A DNA stretch of 34,852 nucleotides from Strigamia acuminata (taxonomy: Eukaryota > Arthropoda > Chilopoda > Geophilomorpha > Linotaeniidae). Location: the NCBI GenBank assembly GCA_949358305.1, contig CASHSZ010000013.1, positions 57,501 through 92,352 on the forward strand, in the 5' to 3' direction. The notes beneath the pieces are model-generated. The model saw nothing but the letters and a program-made list of their open reading frames with translations, made no database searches and was not told the DNA's origin. Below, piece after piece: positions 1 through 10,594 of the stretch. Position numbers and translations under genes: made by a program. Position 1 is the first letter of the stretch, and each line of letters starts with the position of its first letter.

Positions 1-465
1 GCGTGATGCGCGTACGCGAGTTTGAGCGGACTTACGATCAAATTCGCGTGCACTACACTTATAGAAACGTGTAGTGCCGAACTAAATACAATAGTTAACC
101 AAAAATATAACATTTATTAAGAGAAAACTTACATAATGGGTCCAGAATCACTGGACAAACACAAGGAAACACACTACCCGTGTGAGCGGCCATTTGTAAT
201 GTGCCAGAGACATCTGGTGGCCGAAAATAGAAACAATAAGTAGAAATACACACAGAATAGAGGATGCATGATGCCAGATGGATAAGACACATCTAAAAGG
301 CATCATGCATTCCCTTTACATAGAAACTAAGGAAAAACATAAGAAACAATACTAAATTACCCCGAATAAGAAAAGATAACCGATGGATAATAAAATAAAC
401 ATTTCAAAGTCATTTCACATCGAAAAACGATTTAAATAACTCAAAAGTGGTTCCAAAGTCTAACA
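1..465 (-). repeat. 3' LTR of copia element A (partial)
   Basis: The sequence matches 5927-6391 with no difference that I could find. In element orientation the LTR begins TGTTAGAC directly after the polypurine tract; its end (ACA) is outside the window, so 465 of 553 bases are present. It contains a strong hairpin: 264-275 pairs perfectly with 299-310, and inside it 276-280 pairs with 290-294. A second one, CACTACAC with GTGTAGTG, lies at about 50-75. Confidence 0.92.
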
Positions 466-478
466 ATTCCCTCCTTCG
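466..478 (-). other. Polypurine tract of copia element A
   Basis: In element orientation it reads CGAAGGAGGGAAT and abuts the 3' LTR start TGTTAG. This is the usual site for plus-strand DNA priming in LTR retrotransposons. Element B has the related GAAGAGGGGAT at the same place. Confidence 0.85.
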
Positions 479-513
479 ATGTAAAATGTCGGTGCTAAAC
501 AATCGAAAAAAAG

Positions 514-3500
514 TTACTTCGAGACGAAAATCCGAGATAATAAATTTCGAAGACGCTCTGAACTGAGCCACTTGGTGAAAATGTCGGATACATTTATCTC
601 ACCCGGAATTTTGCGGAGTTCGAAACATCCGGCAATGTGCCACTCACGAAGCCAGTGAAACTTCACTCGAATATGTTTCGTTTTCGAGTTCTCGATGTCG
701 TTGTTCGTGAACTGAATCGAGGCGAGGGCATCGGAAAATATGATCGGTTTCGATAACCGACGTAAAGGTGGAAACACTTGATAAATACTGTCGAGCCAAT
801 AGAGTTCTTTGACGATTTCGACAAGTGCCACAAATTCGGCTTCCATTGTGGAGCAAGCGACGCTGGTCTGCTTCTTGCAGCTCCAGCCAATGGGCACACT
901 TCCGATGTAAACAATGTATCCGCCGAATGATCTCGATGTAGCGATGTCGGAGGCCCAAGAGGCGTCTGTGCAACCCCACAGTTGACTCGAATCGCATTTC
1001 GAAAGTTCGATGGCGTACTCGCTCGTGTTCGCGACGTAACGAAGGACCTGCAGCAAACACTTGATATGGCTCTCGGTGTAGCAGTTGTTGTACTGCGATA
1101 ATGCGATCACCGAGTACAAAATGTCGGGGCGAGTACGTGAAGCCAGGAACAATAAAGATCCGACGAGTGATCGATACGGAAAATCCGGAAGGTCGGTGAG
1201 CGGTCCCTTGACTAACGTGGTCCCAGGTGTGACTGGCACCTTGATGAGCGCGTCAGATGAAACATTAAACTTTTTGAGGAGTTTGTCAATGTAATTGCGT
1301 TGAGTCATAAAGACTTTCCCGTCACGACGCTCGAACTCGACTCCCAGCAGTTTGGTGATTGGCCCCAGGTCGACAATGTCGAATTTACTCGTGATCAGCT
1401 TGAGTATTCGATCCCTGATGTTTTCCGAAGCATAAAATAAAACAATATCGTCGACGTATACCAGCATAATGGCCGAATGTCCGTAGGCGTACACACAATT
1501 ACATGCTGGAAACTTTTGAAATCCGAGTTCTGTCAATGTTTCATTAAGTTTCTGGTACCACATGCGCCCCGACTGGTGAAGACCGTAAAGCGACTTGGTC
1601 AACAACCATACGTTGTCGGGCGAGGAACATGTGGCACCAGCGGGAATCCGCATATAAATCTCGTGGTCAAGGTCGCCGTAGAGGTAGGCACATTTCACGT
1701 CGAGGTGCGTGTCCCTCCATCCGAGGAGAATAACCAGCAGACAAAAGAAGAAACGGATTAGGACAAAATTGACTACGGGACTAAAAACTTCATCGTAGTC
1801 AACGCCCATTGTCTGCCGAAATCCTTGGGCGACCAGTCGAGCACGATATCGGGTAATCTTTCCGGTAATGTCACTTTTGAACTTAAAAATCCATTTGCAA
1901 CCGAGCACAGTCTTGTCAGGGGGTCTCGGAACCTCCTTATAAACGTCTCGTTGCTTGAAAGTCGAAAGTTCCTCGTCGATTGCTTCGGTCCATTTCGGTG
2001 CTTCGGGCAATTTCACAGCTTCGGCGTATGTGGCCGGTTCCCGAAAACACATGTGGACACGAGGAGGCGATGGCGGAGCATATGGCATGTGGTGTTCTAA
2101 ATTGCCGAAGAAGAAAACGGACTCATCATACGGTATCCGGTGTGCGAAACAATAAGCGGCGATATCTGTGTGCGACCGCAAGCGGACACCGTGCTCCGGA
2201 TAATAATAAACGTCGACTTTAATCCTCCCCGGAACCTGATCTTTCCGGAGATGCTCTTCTCTCCTCCATCCGCTGAAGGGCGAAACGCCGCCAACAAAAC
2301 TCCAAGGGCAATGAAGAGCGCGTAAAGGCGCCAAATTAGGCGTACCCGGAAGTCGGACAGGCAAGGCAGCCGCTTCGTCGAGAAGGTCTTCGTCAAAATC
2401 TGAACCCTGTTCAGACATCGCTGCGGTGTCGTCAAGACCCGGGAGAGATGGGTAGGACATCGAACGCCGTAGATGAGGCAAGCGGGTGGAACGTACGGTC
2501 GGAGTAAATTGTCCATGTCCTGCAATGGTCGTAACATTATCGGAGCCATCAGCGACGGTAACAGAGCCATCAGCGTCGGTAACAGAGCCATCAGTCGTAG
2601 CAGCTAAGCCGTCAGCAGCGGCGATGAGACCATCAGCTGTAGGAAGAGATGGTGCGAATGAAGCGAAAGACGGAGCACTCGAAGCGACGGAGGGAGCACG
2701 ACTGGCAATACCATCCTCGTCACTGCTGTCAGCAGAAGAGTCGTTATCCGAATCGTGACGTCGACGAGGCCAAGGCTGAGTTGGAAAGTTATCACGAAAA
2801 GTGACACGTGACGGGATGTGGCCACGAGCAGGCTCCTCCATGGGTGGAGCATTGTCATCCGGATCTGGAACATAAAAGGGCGAGCGCTTAAAGTTCTGCC
2901 GTTCATCGATTTGGACGTGAACAGATTCGGTGACGGTGTTCGTAGCCGGATTCCACACTCGATACCCTCGAGTTCCCGAAGCGTAGCCAACGAGAAATCC
3001 TTCCCACGCTCGAGGATCCAGTTTGTTGCGTCCAGGTGCGGTGAAGTGTACCCAGCACTTGGAACCAATCTTACGAAAATGTCTGACGGAAAGAGCACGC
3101 TGGCGCCACAAAATGTATGGGATTTCGTCGTTGAGCTTCGAATGCGGACTGCGGTTTTTGATATATGTGAACGTCACGGCAAGTTCAGCCCAAAGCGTGT
3201 GCGAAAATCCGGTTTCGGAGTTGATGGAGCGGAGATAGTCGCCCATTGTCCGGTTCAGGCGTTCGGCGACACCGTTCATCTGTGGCGATGCGGGATTGGT
3301 CCGTTGAGCAACAATACCCTTGTCGGCAAGAAAACGGTCAAAATCCCTCGAAATGAATTCTCCTCCACGGTCGGTGCGAATTGTTTTAATTCGGCAATCA
3401 GCAATACGTTCAACGCGAGAAACAAAGTCTTTAAACGTAGCAAAAACATCAGATTTACGGGCGATCGGGAAAAGCCAGGCGTACCTGGTGGCGTCATCGA

Positions 3501-4902
3501 TAATGGTGAAGGCAAAATTAGCACCGCCGATGGAAGGCAGTCTCGACGGGCCCCAGACGTCCATGTGAAGCAATTCAAGCGGTTTCGTGGTTGAAGGCGC
3601 GGAAATTGGCTTATGTGGAGCACGCGTGGACTTGGCAACACGGCACGTGTTGCAGGAAAGTTCCTGGCGAACAGCAGCTGGATCAAGCCCATAAACCTGG
3701 GAGTTAGCCGCTAAAGTCCGCATGGCCTTCGTATGCAGGTGACCCAGCCTGCCGTGCCACAATCCCGTGGCGTCTGCGACGTTGGCAACCGAAGGATTAA
3801 CTGGTTTGGGAGGTAATGCTGCGTTTGACTTGGCAACGGGAGGAGGAGATGTGAGGGCATTGGAATACATCCGGATCTGTTGAGGTTGGGATCCGGGAAT
3901 AGGAGCAGGACTGGTAGGGAAAAGTGAAGGGACAAGCAAGGTGTTGGAGGAGACGGGCAAGCGGAAATCGGTCATATTGTCAGCCGACTTCTTCTTAGTC
4001 TTGTTGGAAGACTTGGGCAATGCGGGAAAGTCCTCTTCCTTCGTCACTAGAGTGGTCGGTGTCGGAGTCGGAAGTGATGATGAAACAGACGAACTCGAAA
4101 CATTAGTCGGAGCGGCGAATGGCGAGATGAGCCCATCCACGAAATAAAGTCCAGACTTCTGTTTCGCCCGAAGAACACTTAGTTTGATGTCCGTTTCATA
4201 CGTATGCAATTCCGAGTTGTGAATGTGGATGTGATGTCCGCATTTATCAATCCGAGAAACCGAGATAAGATTGGCGCCGAAGTCAGGTGCGAATAATACG
4301 TCGCGGAGCAATACGGTGCATTCGCAGCCATCGATGAGCGACTTGACCGGAACGTCACCTTTGCCTGTGACCCTCGAACTGCCCTGGCCTAACTCGATGT
4401 TGAACGGGACAACGGAAACAAAGTTCGTAAACCACGCTTTGACGTGCGAAACGTGGTCGGTGGCCCCACAATCGACAATCCATTCGTGGGACTGGAGAAA
4501 ATGTACAACCGGAGCTTCGATCACCGGTGGAGCCGACAACAGGTAAGCGGCGTCCCTTCGGGGACGAGAAACATCACGGTTTTGACCACCGGATTGCTGC
4601 GAACTGTTATTCTGCCGTCGTTTGCTCTTACTGCGGGGTCGGCCTTGTTGAGACGCGACCGGTTGCGGTTCCTTGCCCTGTTTGCGAGGGCGGGGGCACT
4701 TATTCGCGTAGTGGCCGAAAAAGCCGCAATTAAAACAGCGAACCTGCGAAATCGGACGAGGAGGTCGGGATTGATTGCATCCACGATTGTCCATAGCAAA
4801 AGCCGATGTTTCCTTCGTGTACCGATTCCAATTCAAGTTGGCTCTTGCTGTCTGCATTTTTCCGGAGGAAAATCGGAGATAATGGCGATAATGAGCACGC
4901 AT
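514..4902 (-). CDS. Copia polyprotein, Gag capsid missing, pol intact
   Basis: The ORF stays open upstream to 4953, but the first ATG in frame is at 4902, giving 1462 aa and ending in TAA at 514. From that ATG: CCHC zinc knuckle C56-X2-C59-X4-H64-X4-C69; protease D144 in the motif DCGATDH; pre-integrase HHCC region with LWHGRLGHLH; integrase D448, D511, E547 (D,D-35-E); reverse transcriptase with YVDD at 1149-1152; RNase H ending in the HIRVKFHWLREW region. No frameshift or stop interrupts it. Compared with element B it lacks about 200 residues of the N-terminal Gag capsid (UBN2-type). An RNA made from it could supply enzymes but not its own capsid, so Gag would have to come from another copy. 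That last point is inference. Confidence 0.9.
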   Translation of the reverse strand: MRAHYRHYLRFSSGKMQTARANLNWNRYTKETSAFAMDNRGCNQSRPPRPISQVRCFNCGFFGHYANKCPRPRKQGKEPQPVASQQGRPRSKSKRRQNNSSQQSGGQNRDVSRPRRDAAYLLSAPPVIEAPVVHFLQSHEWIVDCGATDHVSHVKAWFTNFVSVVPFNIELGQGSSRVTGKGDVPVKSLIDGCECTVLLRDVLFAPDFGANLISVSRIDKCGHHIHIHNSELHTYETDIKLSVLRAKQKSGLYFVDGLISPFAAPTNVSSSSVSSSLPTPTPTTLVTKEEDFPALPKSSNKTKKKSADNMTDFRLPVSSNTLLVPSLFPTSPAPIPGSQPQQIRMYSNALTSPPPVAKSNAALPPKPVNPSVANVADATGLWHGRLGHLHTKAMRTLAANSQVYGLDPAAVRQELSCNTCRVAKSTRAPHKPISAPSTTKPLELLHMDVWGPSRLPSIGGANFAFTIIDDATRYAWLFPIARKSDVFATFKDFVSRVERIADCRIKTIRTDRGGEFISRDFDRFLADKGIVAQRTNPASPQMNGVAERLNRTMGDYLRSINSETGFSHTLWAELAVTFTYIKNRSPHSKLNDEIPYILWRQRALSVRHFRKIGSKCWVHFTAPGRNKLDPRAWEGFLVGYASGTRGYRVWNPATNTVTESVHVQIDERQNFKRSPFYVPDPDDNAPPMEEPARGHIPSRVTFRDNFPTQPWPRRRHDSDNDSSADSSDEDGIASRAPSVASSAPSFASFAPSLPTADGLIAAADGLAATTDGSVTDADGSVTVADGSDNVTTIAGHGQFTPTVRSTRLPHLRRSMSYPSLPGLDDTAAMSEQGSDFDEDLLDEAAALPVRLPGTPNLAPLRALHCPWSFVGGVSPFSGWRREEHLRKDQVPGRIKVDVYYYPEHGVRLRSHTDIAAYCFAHRIPYDESVFFFGNLEHHMPYAPPSPPRVHMCFREPATYAEAVKLPEAPKWTEAIDEELSTFKQRDVYKEVPRPPDKTVLGCKWIFKFKSDITGKITRYRARLVAQGFRQTMGVDYDEVFSPVVNFVLIRFFFCLLVILLGWRDTHLDVKCAYLYGDLDHEIYMRIPAGATCSSPDNVWLLTKSLYGLHQSGRMWYQKLNETLTELGFQKFPACNCVYAYGHSAIMLVYVDDIVLFYASENIRDRILKLITSKFDIVDLGPITKLLGVEFERRDGKVFMTQRNYIDKLLKKFNVSSDALIKVPVTPGTTLVKGPLTDLPDFPYRSLVGSLLFLASRTRPDILYSVIALSQYNNCYTESHIKCLLQVLRYVANTSEYAIELSKCDSSQLWGCTDASWASDIATSRSFGGYIVYIGSVPIGWSCKKQTSVACSTMEAEFVALVEIVKELYWLDSIYQVFPPLRRLSKPIIFSDALASIQFTNNDIENSKTKHIRVKFHWLREWHIAGCFELRKIPGEINVSDIFTKWLSSERLRNLLSRIFVSK

Positions 4903-5824
4903 AAACACTCGAGGCACTAAAGACGTAATCGGAGCACTTTTCACTCGAAGCACTTCACTAAACGTTGTTAGAAGCGGAATAACCTCGACGGGGAGCCAAT
5001 GCTAAAATTGGCTAAGAACCTTAGACAAGTGTCCCCCTAACGTCCTTTATGACCACCTGGGGCCGCGGGAATGTTAGGTGGCGCAGGGCTCAGCCTTGTC
5101 TAAGAATACAAGCACAGCTTGGACGGAATGTCCGAAGGGCTGTGCCGATACTAATCGGGACCCACTCCAAAAACTTAAAATTAACAAATAAATTCGAAAT
5201 CTGAAATAAAAAGAAGGAGAAGTTGGTGAATCTGTATGCACAGACGTCCCTGTGCACACCGCGCATAAAAAAATGCGGAATTCTTCAAAAGATCGCCGAC
5301 CGATTTCGAAAACCGGGAAAAACTTCTCGAAAATCGCCGATACTGTCGCACTCCGGGGTGCAGACAGCGGGTTATGCCCGTTTCTGGATGAAAACGTCGC
5401 TCAGACGTTGTCGGAACGTGACAAATGATGAAAATCGGCGAAAAAATCTGAAAATAAATGAAATTTCCGCAAAAATCGCGAAAAATCGCGAAATTCACGA
5501 AAAATTAGAGGGAAAAAAAAGAACAAGACCTTTCCTAGGTCAATTGTCGCTATCTTGCACAATAAATGCACAAAAAGCAGTGTTTTTAACTCGAAAAACA
5601 CAAAAAAACAGTGTTTTTAACTCGAAAAACACGAAAAAAGGTTGAAAAAATTCAAAAATCGACGATTACGACCGCACTCCGGGGTTGTGAACGTCAGAAA
5701 GACGTTGTTGACTGCCGGAAATCGTCGAAAATCTGAAAAAAACAAAAATTTCCGCAAAAATCGCGAAAAATCGCGAAATTCACGGAAAATTAATGGAAAA
5801 ACGAGGCACTGGTGGCTTTCCAGG
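4903..5824 (-). other. Untranslated leader of copia element A
   Basis: About 920 bases lie between the primer site and the ORF, with no convincing ORF. The part nearest the ORF (about 4930-5150) aligns with the leader of element B. The distal part is A-rich in the plus strand and holds an imperfect duplication: a block near 5340-5515 recurs near 5665-5800, both with GCACTCCGGGG and later CGCAAAAATCGCGAAAAATCG. Between them a 24-base unit beginning CAGTGTTTTTAACTCG occurs twice (about 5579-5632), each copy able to form a small hairpin. Confidence 0.7.
5020..5104 (-). ncRNA. Structured 85-nt leader RNA motif, element A copy
   Basis: Read on the element strand, the ends CTTAGACAAG and CTTGTCTAAG pair over 10 bp (5095-5104 with 5020-5029). 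Inside, CCTAAC pairs with GTTAGG (5073-5078 with 5036-5041), and an inner GGCC pairs with GGTC. The same 85-nt fold occurs in element B (19392-19476) with base changes on both sides of the same pairs, so the pairing itself is conserved. Function is unknown; packaging, dimerisation or translation control are plausible for an LTR-element leader. It is a cis element of the transcript, not a separate RNA gene. Confidence 0.7.
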
Positions 5825-5836
5825 CCTCTGCTACCA
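5825..5836 (-). other. Primer binding site of copia element A
   Basis: In element orientation it reads TGGTAGCAGAGG, two bases inside the 5' LTR end. This is complementary to the 3' end of an initiator-Met tRNA of the animal/fungal type, the common primer of copia elements. Confidence 0.85.
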
Positions 5837-5838
5837 CT

Positions 5839-6391
5839 TGTAGCTGTGTGGCGCAAAAATATCGCCGAAATAGGCGATAGGAAGCGTAAAACTGAGTCAA
5901 ACGCACTTCTAAGTGCGGACAAATGCGCGTGATGCGCGTACGCGAGTTTGAGCGGACTTACGATCAAATTCGCGTGCACTACACTTATAGAAACGTGTAG
6001 TGCCGAACTAAATACAATAGTTAACCAAAAATATAACATTTATTAAGAGAAAACTTACATAATGGGTCCAGAATCACTGGACAAACACAAGGAAACACAC
6101 TACCCGTGTGAGCGGCCATTTGTAATGTGCCAGAGACATCTGGTGGCCGAAAATAGAAACAATAAGTAGAAATACACACAGAATAGAGGATGCATGATGC
6201 CAGATGGATAAGACACATCTAAAAGGCATCATGCATTCCCTTTACATAGAAACTAAGGAAAAACATAAGAAACAATACTAAATTACCCCGAATAAGAAAA
6301 GATAACCGATGGATAATAAAATAAACATTTCAAAGTCATTTCACATCGAAAAACGATTTAAATAACTCAAAAGTGGTTCCAAAGTCTAACA
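5839..6391 (-). repeat. 5' LTR of copia element A (553 bp)
   Basis: It runs in element orientation from TGTTAGAC at 6391 to GCTACA at 5839, with TG...CA ends. Its 5927-6391 part looks identical to 1-465. The right edge abuts a TTTA-rich intron of the plus-strand gene at 6463-7034. Confidence 0.92.
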
Positions 6392-6462
6392 ATTTGTTTA
6401 TTTATTTATTTGTTTATTTATTTATTTGTATATATATATATATATATTTTTTTTTTTTCAAG

Positions 6463-6608
6463 ACCACTCCGCGGATGGGGGCGCATCACACTGATGGCCC
6501 ACCGGCTGGGGTTCCCGGCGCCCGGGCCGAACGGGTCGAGACACCCGACACCGAAGTAAGTCAATTCGATTCGACGTTTTGTCAGATTTGATCGACCGAT
6601 CTATCTAT

Positions 6609-6655
<47 letters not shown>

Positions 6656-7034
6656 TAGCGGGCTCCACGGGCACGCCGCGTTGGTCGCGCGACTTAGGGC
6701 CACTGGGTTGATGAGGCCAAGACTCTCTGCGCCGAGGTAAATCGATTCGACTCGACGTTTTGTCCGATTTGATCGATCGATTTGCTTATTTATTTATTTA
6801 ATTTGTTGATTTATTCGTCTATTCGTCCATTTATTTATTTATAGTCGACCCCGTGGACGCGCCGCGCTGATCGCGCGACTCACCGCCGCCGAGCCGACTG
6901 GACCGAGGCTCCCGACGCCGAGGTAGGTAATTCGGCCAAACGTTTCGATTCGCCGGCCCGTCTATCTATCTGTTTATTTAATTTGTGTAATTAATTTGAT
7001 ATTTTTTCTCAGGGACCCGCAGCCAGACCCGTAG
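6463..7034 (+). CDS. 3' exons of a host gene built from tandem exon-intron duplications
   Basis: Partial gene; its upstream exons lie beyond copia element A. Exons: 6463-6555, 6659-6736, 6845-6922 and 7013-7034 (stop TAG 7032-7034). All introns are GT-AG and phase 2, and one reading frame stays open through all four. The second and third exons are both 78 bp and encode similar 26-residue units (GLHGHAALVARL... and RPRGRAALIARL..., each ending near SAP or PTP). The first encodes a diverged longer unit. The introns after them begin with related sequence (GTAAGTCAATTCGATTCGAC and GTAAATCGATTCGACTCGAC), so exon plus intron was duplicated as a block of about 185 bp. Long TTTA microsatellites fill the introns, and one supplies the acceptor. 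I do not recognise the protein family. Confidence 0.6.
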
Positions 7035-7155
7035 TCGGGGCCGAACCGGACAATTCTCCCGTTCGTGTTATTTATTTGTTTTTATTTATTTATTTCTTTT
7101 TTAATTTCTTCGTTTCTTTCTTTTGTACATTGTTTTCCGTTCCCCAATTGTAAGC

Positions 7156-7161
7156 AATAAA
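7156..7161 (+). terminator. AATAAA polyadenylation signal
   Basis: AATAAA lies 122 bases after the stop of the plus-strand gene ending at 7034, and an A/T-rich stretch follows. The position is reasonable for the 3' end of that transcript. Confidence 0.5.
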
Positions 7162-7652
7162 AATAATTATCTTTTATCGAACAGTTTGAAGTTTTTTTTT
7201 TTTTTTTTTTTACAACCTTGGTTTAAATTTGAATTGGGGGGTGGGAGGTGGGCGCTAGCGGCCAAAACTTCATCGCGGGGGGGGGACTGGATGAAAGGGT
7301 TCGCGGCGGAGTGAGTCGCTCAAAGTCATAAAATCGGTGTCGATTTTTACGAGATGTTGGGGGCGGTTGGAAGCCAACCAATGGACGCGCCGACGCCGCC
7401 CCGCTGTTAAATCCCACACGCAGTCGCTCGTGCACGCGCGACACGTGGATAGACGATTGGTCAGGGAGTAATTCGATCCTTTCCTTTCCCTCTACCGACG
7501 CCCATCGGAATGTCACCGACAGACCCGGCACGGTGGAGACTTTAATAAAAACAAACGAAACGAAGAGAAGCAAAATGAAATGAAACCGGGCAAAGCGTTG
7601 CAAAGTAAAACGAGGTTGTTTAATCATAAACACGAGCACTATAATAATGATG

Positions 7653-7697
<45 letters not shown>

Positions 7698-7806
7698 GCA
7701 ATAATAGTAATAATTAATAATTAGCAACGACGACAAGAATAAGAATAGTGATTAGAATGAAAATAAATATATACATTTATAAAATTATAAGAGAAGAATT
7801 CCTCCC
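7162..7806. other. Intergenic region between convergent genes
   Basis: It holds a T tract (7193-7211), G-rich stretches, and an AAT trinucleotide microsatellite (about 7642-7697). No ORF has supporting context. It separates the 3' ends of the plus-strand gene (7034) and minus-strand gene A (7807). Confidence 0.5.
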
Positions 7807-10041
7807 TTAATGGCGCCCTCCATCTCCCTTCTCCTTCTTCTTCTTCTTCTTCTCCTTCTTCTCCTTCTTCCCCCTGTCGCTCGATTTTCCGACCCCCTTC
7901 CCCTTCCACACCTTCCCCCCCTCCACTCGCTTCGGTCCCGCCTCGAAGTCGCCGTCGTCGTCGCGCCCTTCTTCACCGTCTTTTCCGCACCTCTCTCCAC
8001 CACCGTCTTCGTGCTCTTCCGCGGGCACGGGCACCTGCAGACCCGGCGCCGAAGATGGCCCCGCGGGCACTGGCGGGACCCCCTCCGCCATAAACGTCAA
8101 CACGAGCGGCCGGTGTTCCGGCTGAAAGGAAAAAGGGAAAACGAATAATTAGAACGCGCCGACAACGACACGCGCAGCGGATATACCCACCGGTGATATG
8201 TCCCACTTGTGCAGCATCTCGTCCATCGTCACAACAACGACGTTGTCCGTCTGTGGAACGAAGAAAAAGGAAAAACAAAACAAAACAAAACAAATTAATA
8301 AATTAATTGATCAAAATTAAATTTTACGTAAAAGAGTCGTTTACCTCTCCGATCAAAGACCGAAGTTCGTCGACGACCCATCGCGTGAGCCGAACACTCC
8401 CATCCAAATACACCTTGCCCGACAACGACCCGTCCCAATCGTTGCGGCGGCGTTTCTTTCGCGGCGGCGAATGGGGAGCACCGCGAGCATGCTGGGTGCC
8501 GTCGTCGTCGTCTTCTTCGTCGTCGTCTTCGTCCTCGTCCTCGTCCTCGGTTCGCCTCCCCTCCTCGTCTTCTCTCTCCTCTTCCTCGCGTATCCACGCC
8601 GGGGGGGTGGTCCCGAACCGATGGACATCCAGCCAATGGTCGGCCAGCCCATCGGCGGACGGCGTCGCCGAGCAAAGAGGGCAATGTCCATCCTCGTCTT
8701 CGGCGTGCATCCGTTTCAACGTCTAGAGGAGGACAACAACAACAAGAACAACGTTGACGATAAAATAAAATGAAATAAATAAATAAATAAATAAATAAAG
8801 AGAAAGGAAAAAGAGGAAGAAGATGAAGAAGAAAGCGAACTAGTCGTTCAACTACGGTAGTTCGATATTCACCGAAATCAAAAGACGGGGCTGGCGCGAA
8901 TACAGCCGCAGCAACCCTCGGGCGGCCTCGGCCGCGTCGTCCAGGACGGCGTGCCACTTCCGCCAGTGGCGGAAAGCGTCCCGGAAGAAGCTCCCGTACT
9001 TCGTCACTTCTATAGAGAAAATTGGAATTTGAAATAAATAAATAAATAAATAAATAAATAAACAAACAAATAAATGTTTGTTCGTTCGTCTTGTTTCTTA
9101 CTGTCCGGGCGGAAAGCGCACATGGCGCAGTAGTGGGCCTTATTGCCCTCCTTCTCTGGCGCCTCTTTCCCCGACGACGAGGCGCCCTTCGTCCCCCTTC
9201 TTCCCCCGCCCCCCGTTCGCTCGTTCTCTTCTCTCCCCCTCCGCCGTCGCCGCGTTGACGTGCTCCCCGTCGCCCCCTTCACCATCCGGAGCATCCTCGC
9301 CTCCATCGCCTCCATCTTCGCTTCCACCGCCGCCCCCACCGCCGCCTTAATCCTCGCTTCCGTCACCGCGTCCGTTGTCGCGGCGGCGGCGGCGGCGGCG
9401 GCGTCGGTGCCACCGGACAGCTCGTTGGCGGCGCCGGTGCCACCGGACGACTTGTCGAGCATCGTCGAGCGAGTTCCTTGTGTCTGGAAGAAGCAAAACG
9501 ACTGATTAAACAGACAATCAAAAACAAACGAGCGAACAAACGGTATACGAGTATCGACAAAAATTACCGCTTTCGCCACTTTCGCGGCCTTGGTCGCGCG
9601 ACCATCGGACAACTTCCGCTTTAGATTCCGAGGCCGCAGGGTGATGTGCAGCGGTGGCAACCGTTTCGGGGGCGGCGGCGGCGGCGTCGGCGTCGGCGAT
9701 GACGACTGCGGCGACGAGACCGAAGCTCGCCCGGAAGACGGCAAAGGCGACTTCGGCGACGTCTGTGGCGTCGACGGCGCCGGAACTCGTTCCGGATGCG
9801 CCGGTGATGTGGCGTCTCCGGCGACGGTCTGCGGGTCCGGGGCGGGTTTGCGCGCCCGCTGGATGTCGTTCTCCGACAACCGCTCCACGGGTACGGTGAC
9901 TCGCCGTAGCAGCACCTCCGACGAAAGCGGCGCCGTCGCCTCAAACGTCTCCGGCGACGATTGCGGCGAAGACGAAGACGTCGACGCGATTAAGATTGGC
10001 GATGGGAATCTCCCGGGCGTCTACCGAGAAAAGGAGAAAAA

Positions 10042-10081
<40 letters not shown>

Positions 10082-10086
10082 ATGAA

Positions 10087-10129
<43 letters not shown>

Positions 10130-10559
10130 AGAAACAAACAAACAAACAAACAAACAAACAAACAAACAAACAAATAAACAAATAAAGTAAATTAAAGTAA
10201 AGTAAAGTAAAATAAGGTAAAGTAAAGTAAACTCGTAAATGAGCGAGTGTGTGAGTACGGACGATCGAGTTGAGACAAGAGAAAATACCTCTCGCGGCCA
10301 CTCCAGGCTGTTTGTTTGAGGAAAGAACGCGGGTAAGGAAAAAGAGAAAAAAAAATATAAAAAAAAAGAAATATGCACAAAGTTGGGTGATGGAAATGCC
10401 AAAACGTTACCTTCTTCATCCTTTTCCACGCGCTCCCTCCCGCCCTCGTCTCCCTCTTCACGGCCTTCTTATCGCCTCTCTTCTCTTTCGTCTTTCTGGC
10501 GCCCTTTTTCTCTTCCGTCCCCTTCTCCGTTCTCACCTCTCCCCCCTCATCATTCGGCT

Positions 10560-10594
<35 letters not shown>

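Larger units (their letters stand above)
1..6391 (-). mobile_element. Ty1/copia LTR retrotransposon A (Gag-less, 3' LTR truncated by window)
   Basis: Seen: a minus-strand element reading from its 5' LTR (5839-6391) through primer site, leader, one long pol ORF and polypurine tract into a 3' LTR whose last 88 bases lie outside the window. The pol order protease, integrase, reverse transcriptase, RNase H is that of Ty1/copia (Pseudoviridae). The overlapping 465 bases of the two LTRs look identical, which suggests a recent insertion. The ORF has no stops but begins just before the zinc knuckle, so the capsid part of Gag present in element B is missing. The plus-strand gene at 6463-7034 runs the opposite way and has its upstream intron at the insertion point, so the element lies antisense within that intron. 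The target duplication cannot be checked because one edge is missing. Confidence 0.93.

Noticed and set aside
10293-10311. 19-nt mini-exon in gene A
   Set aside because: It has an AG before it and GT after it, but including it shifts the frame and stops the protein early, losing the zinc fingers shared with genes B and C. It is kept only as a possible alternative exon.
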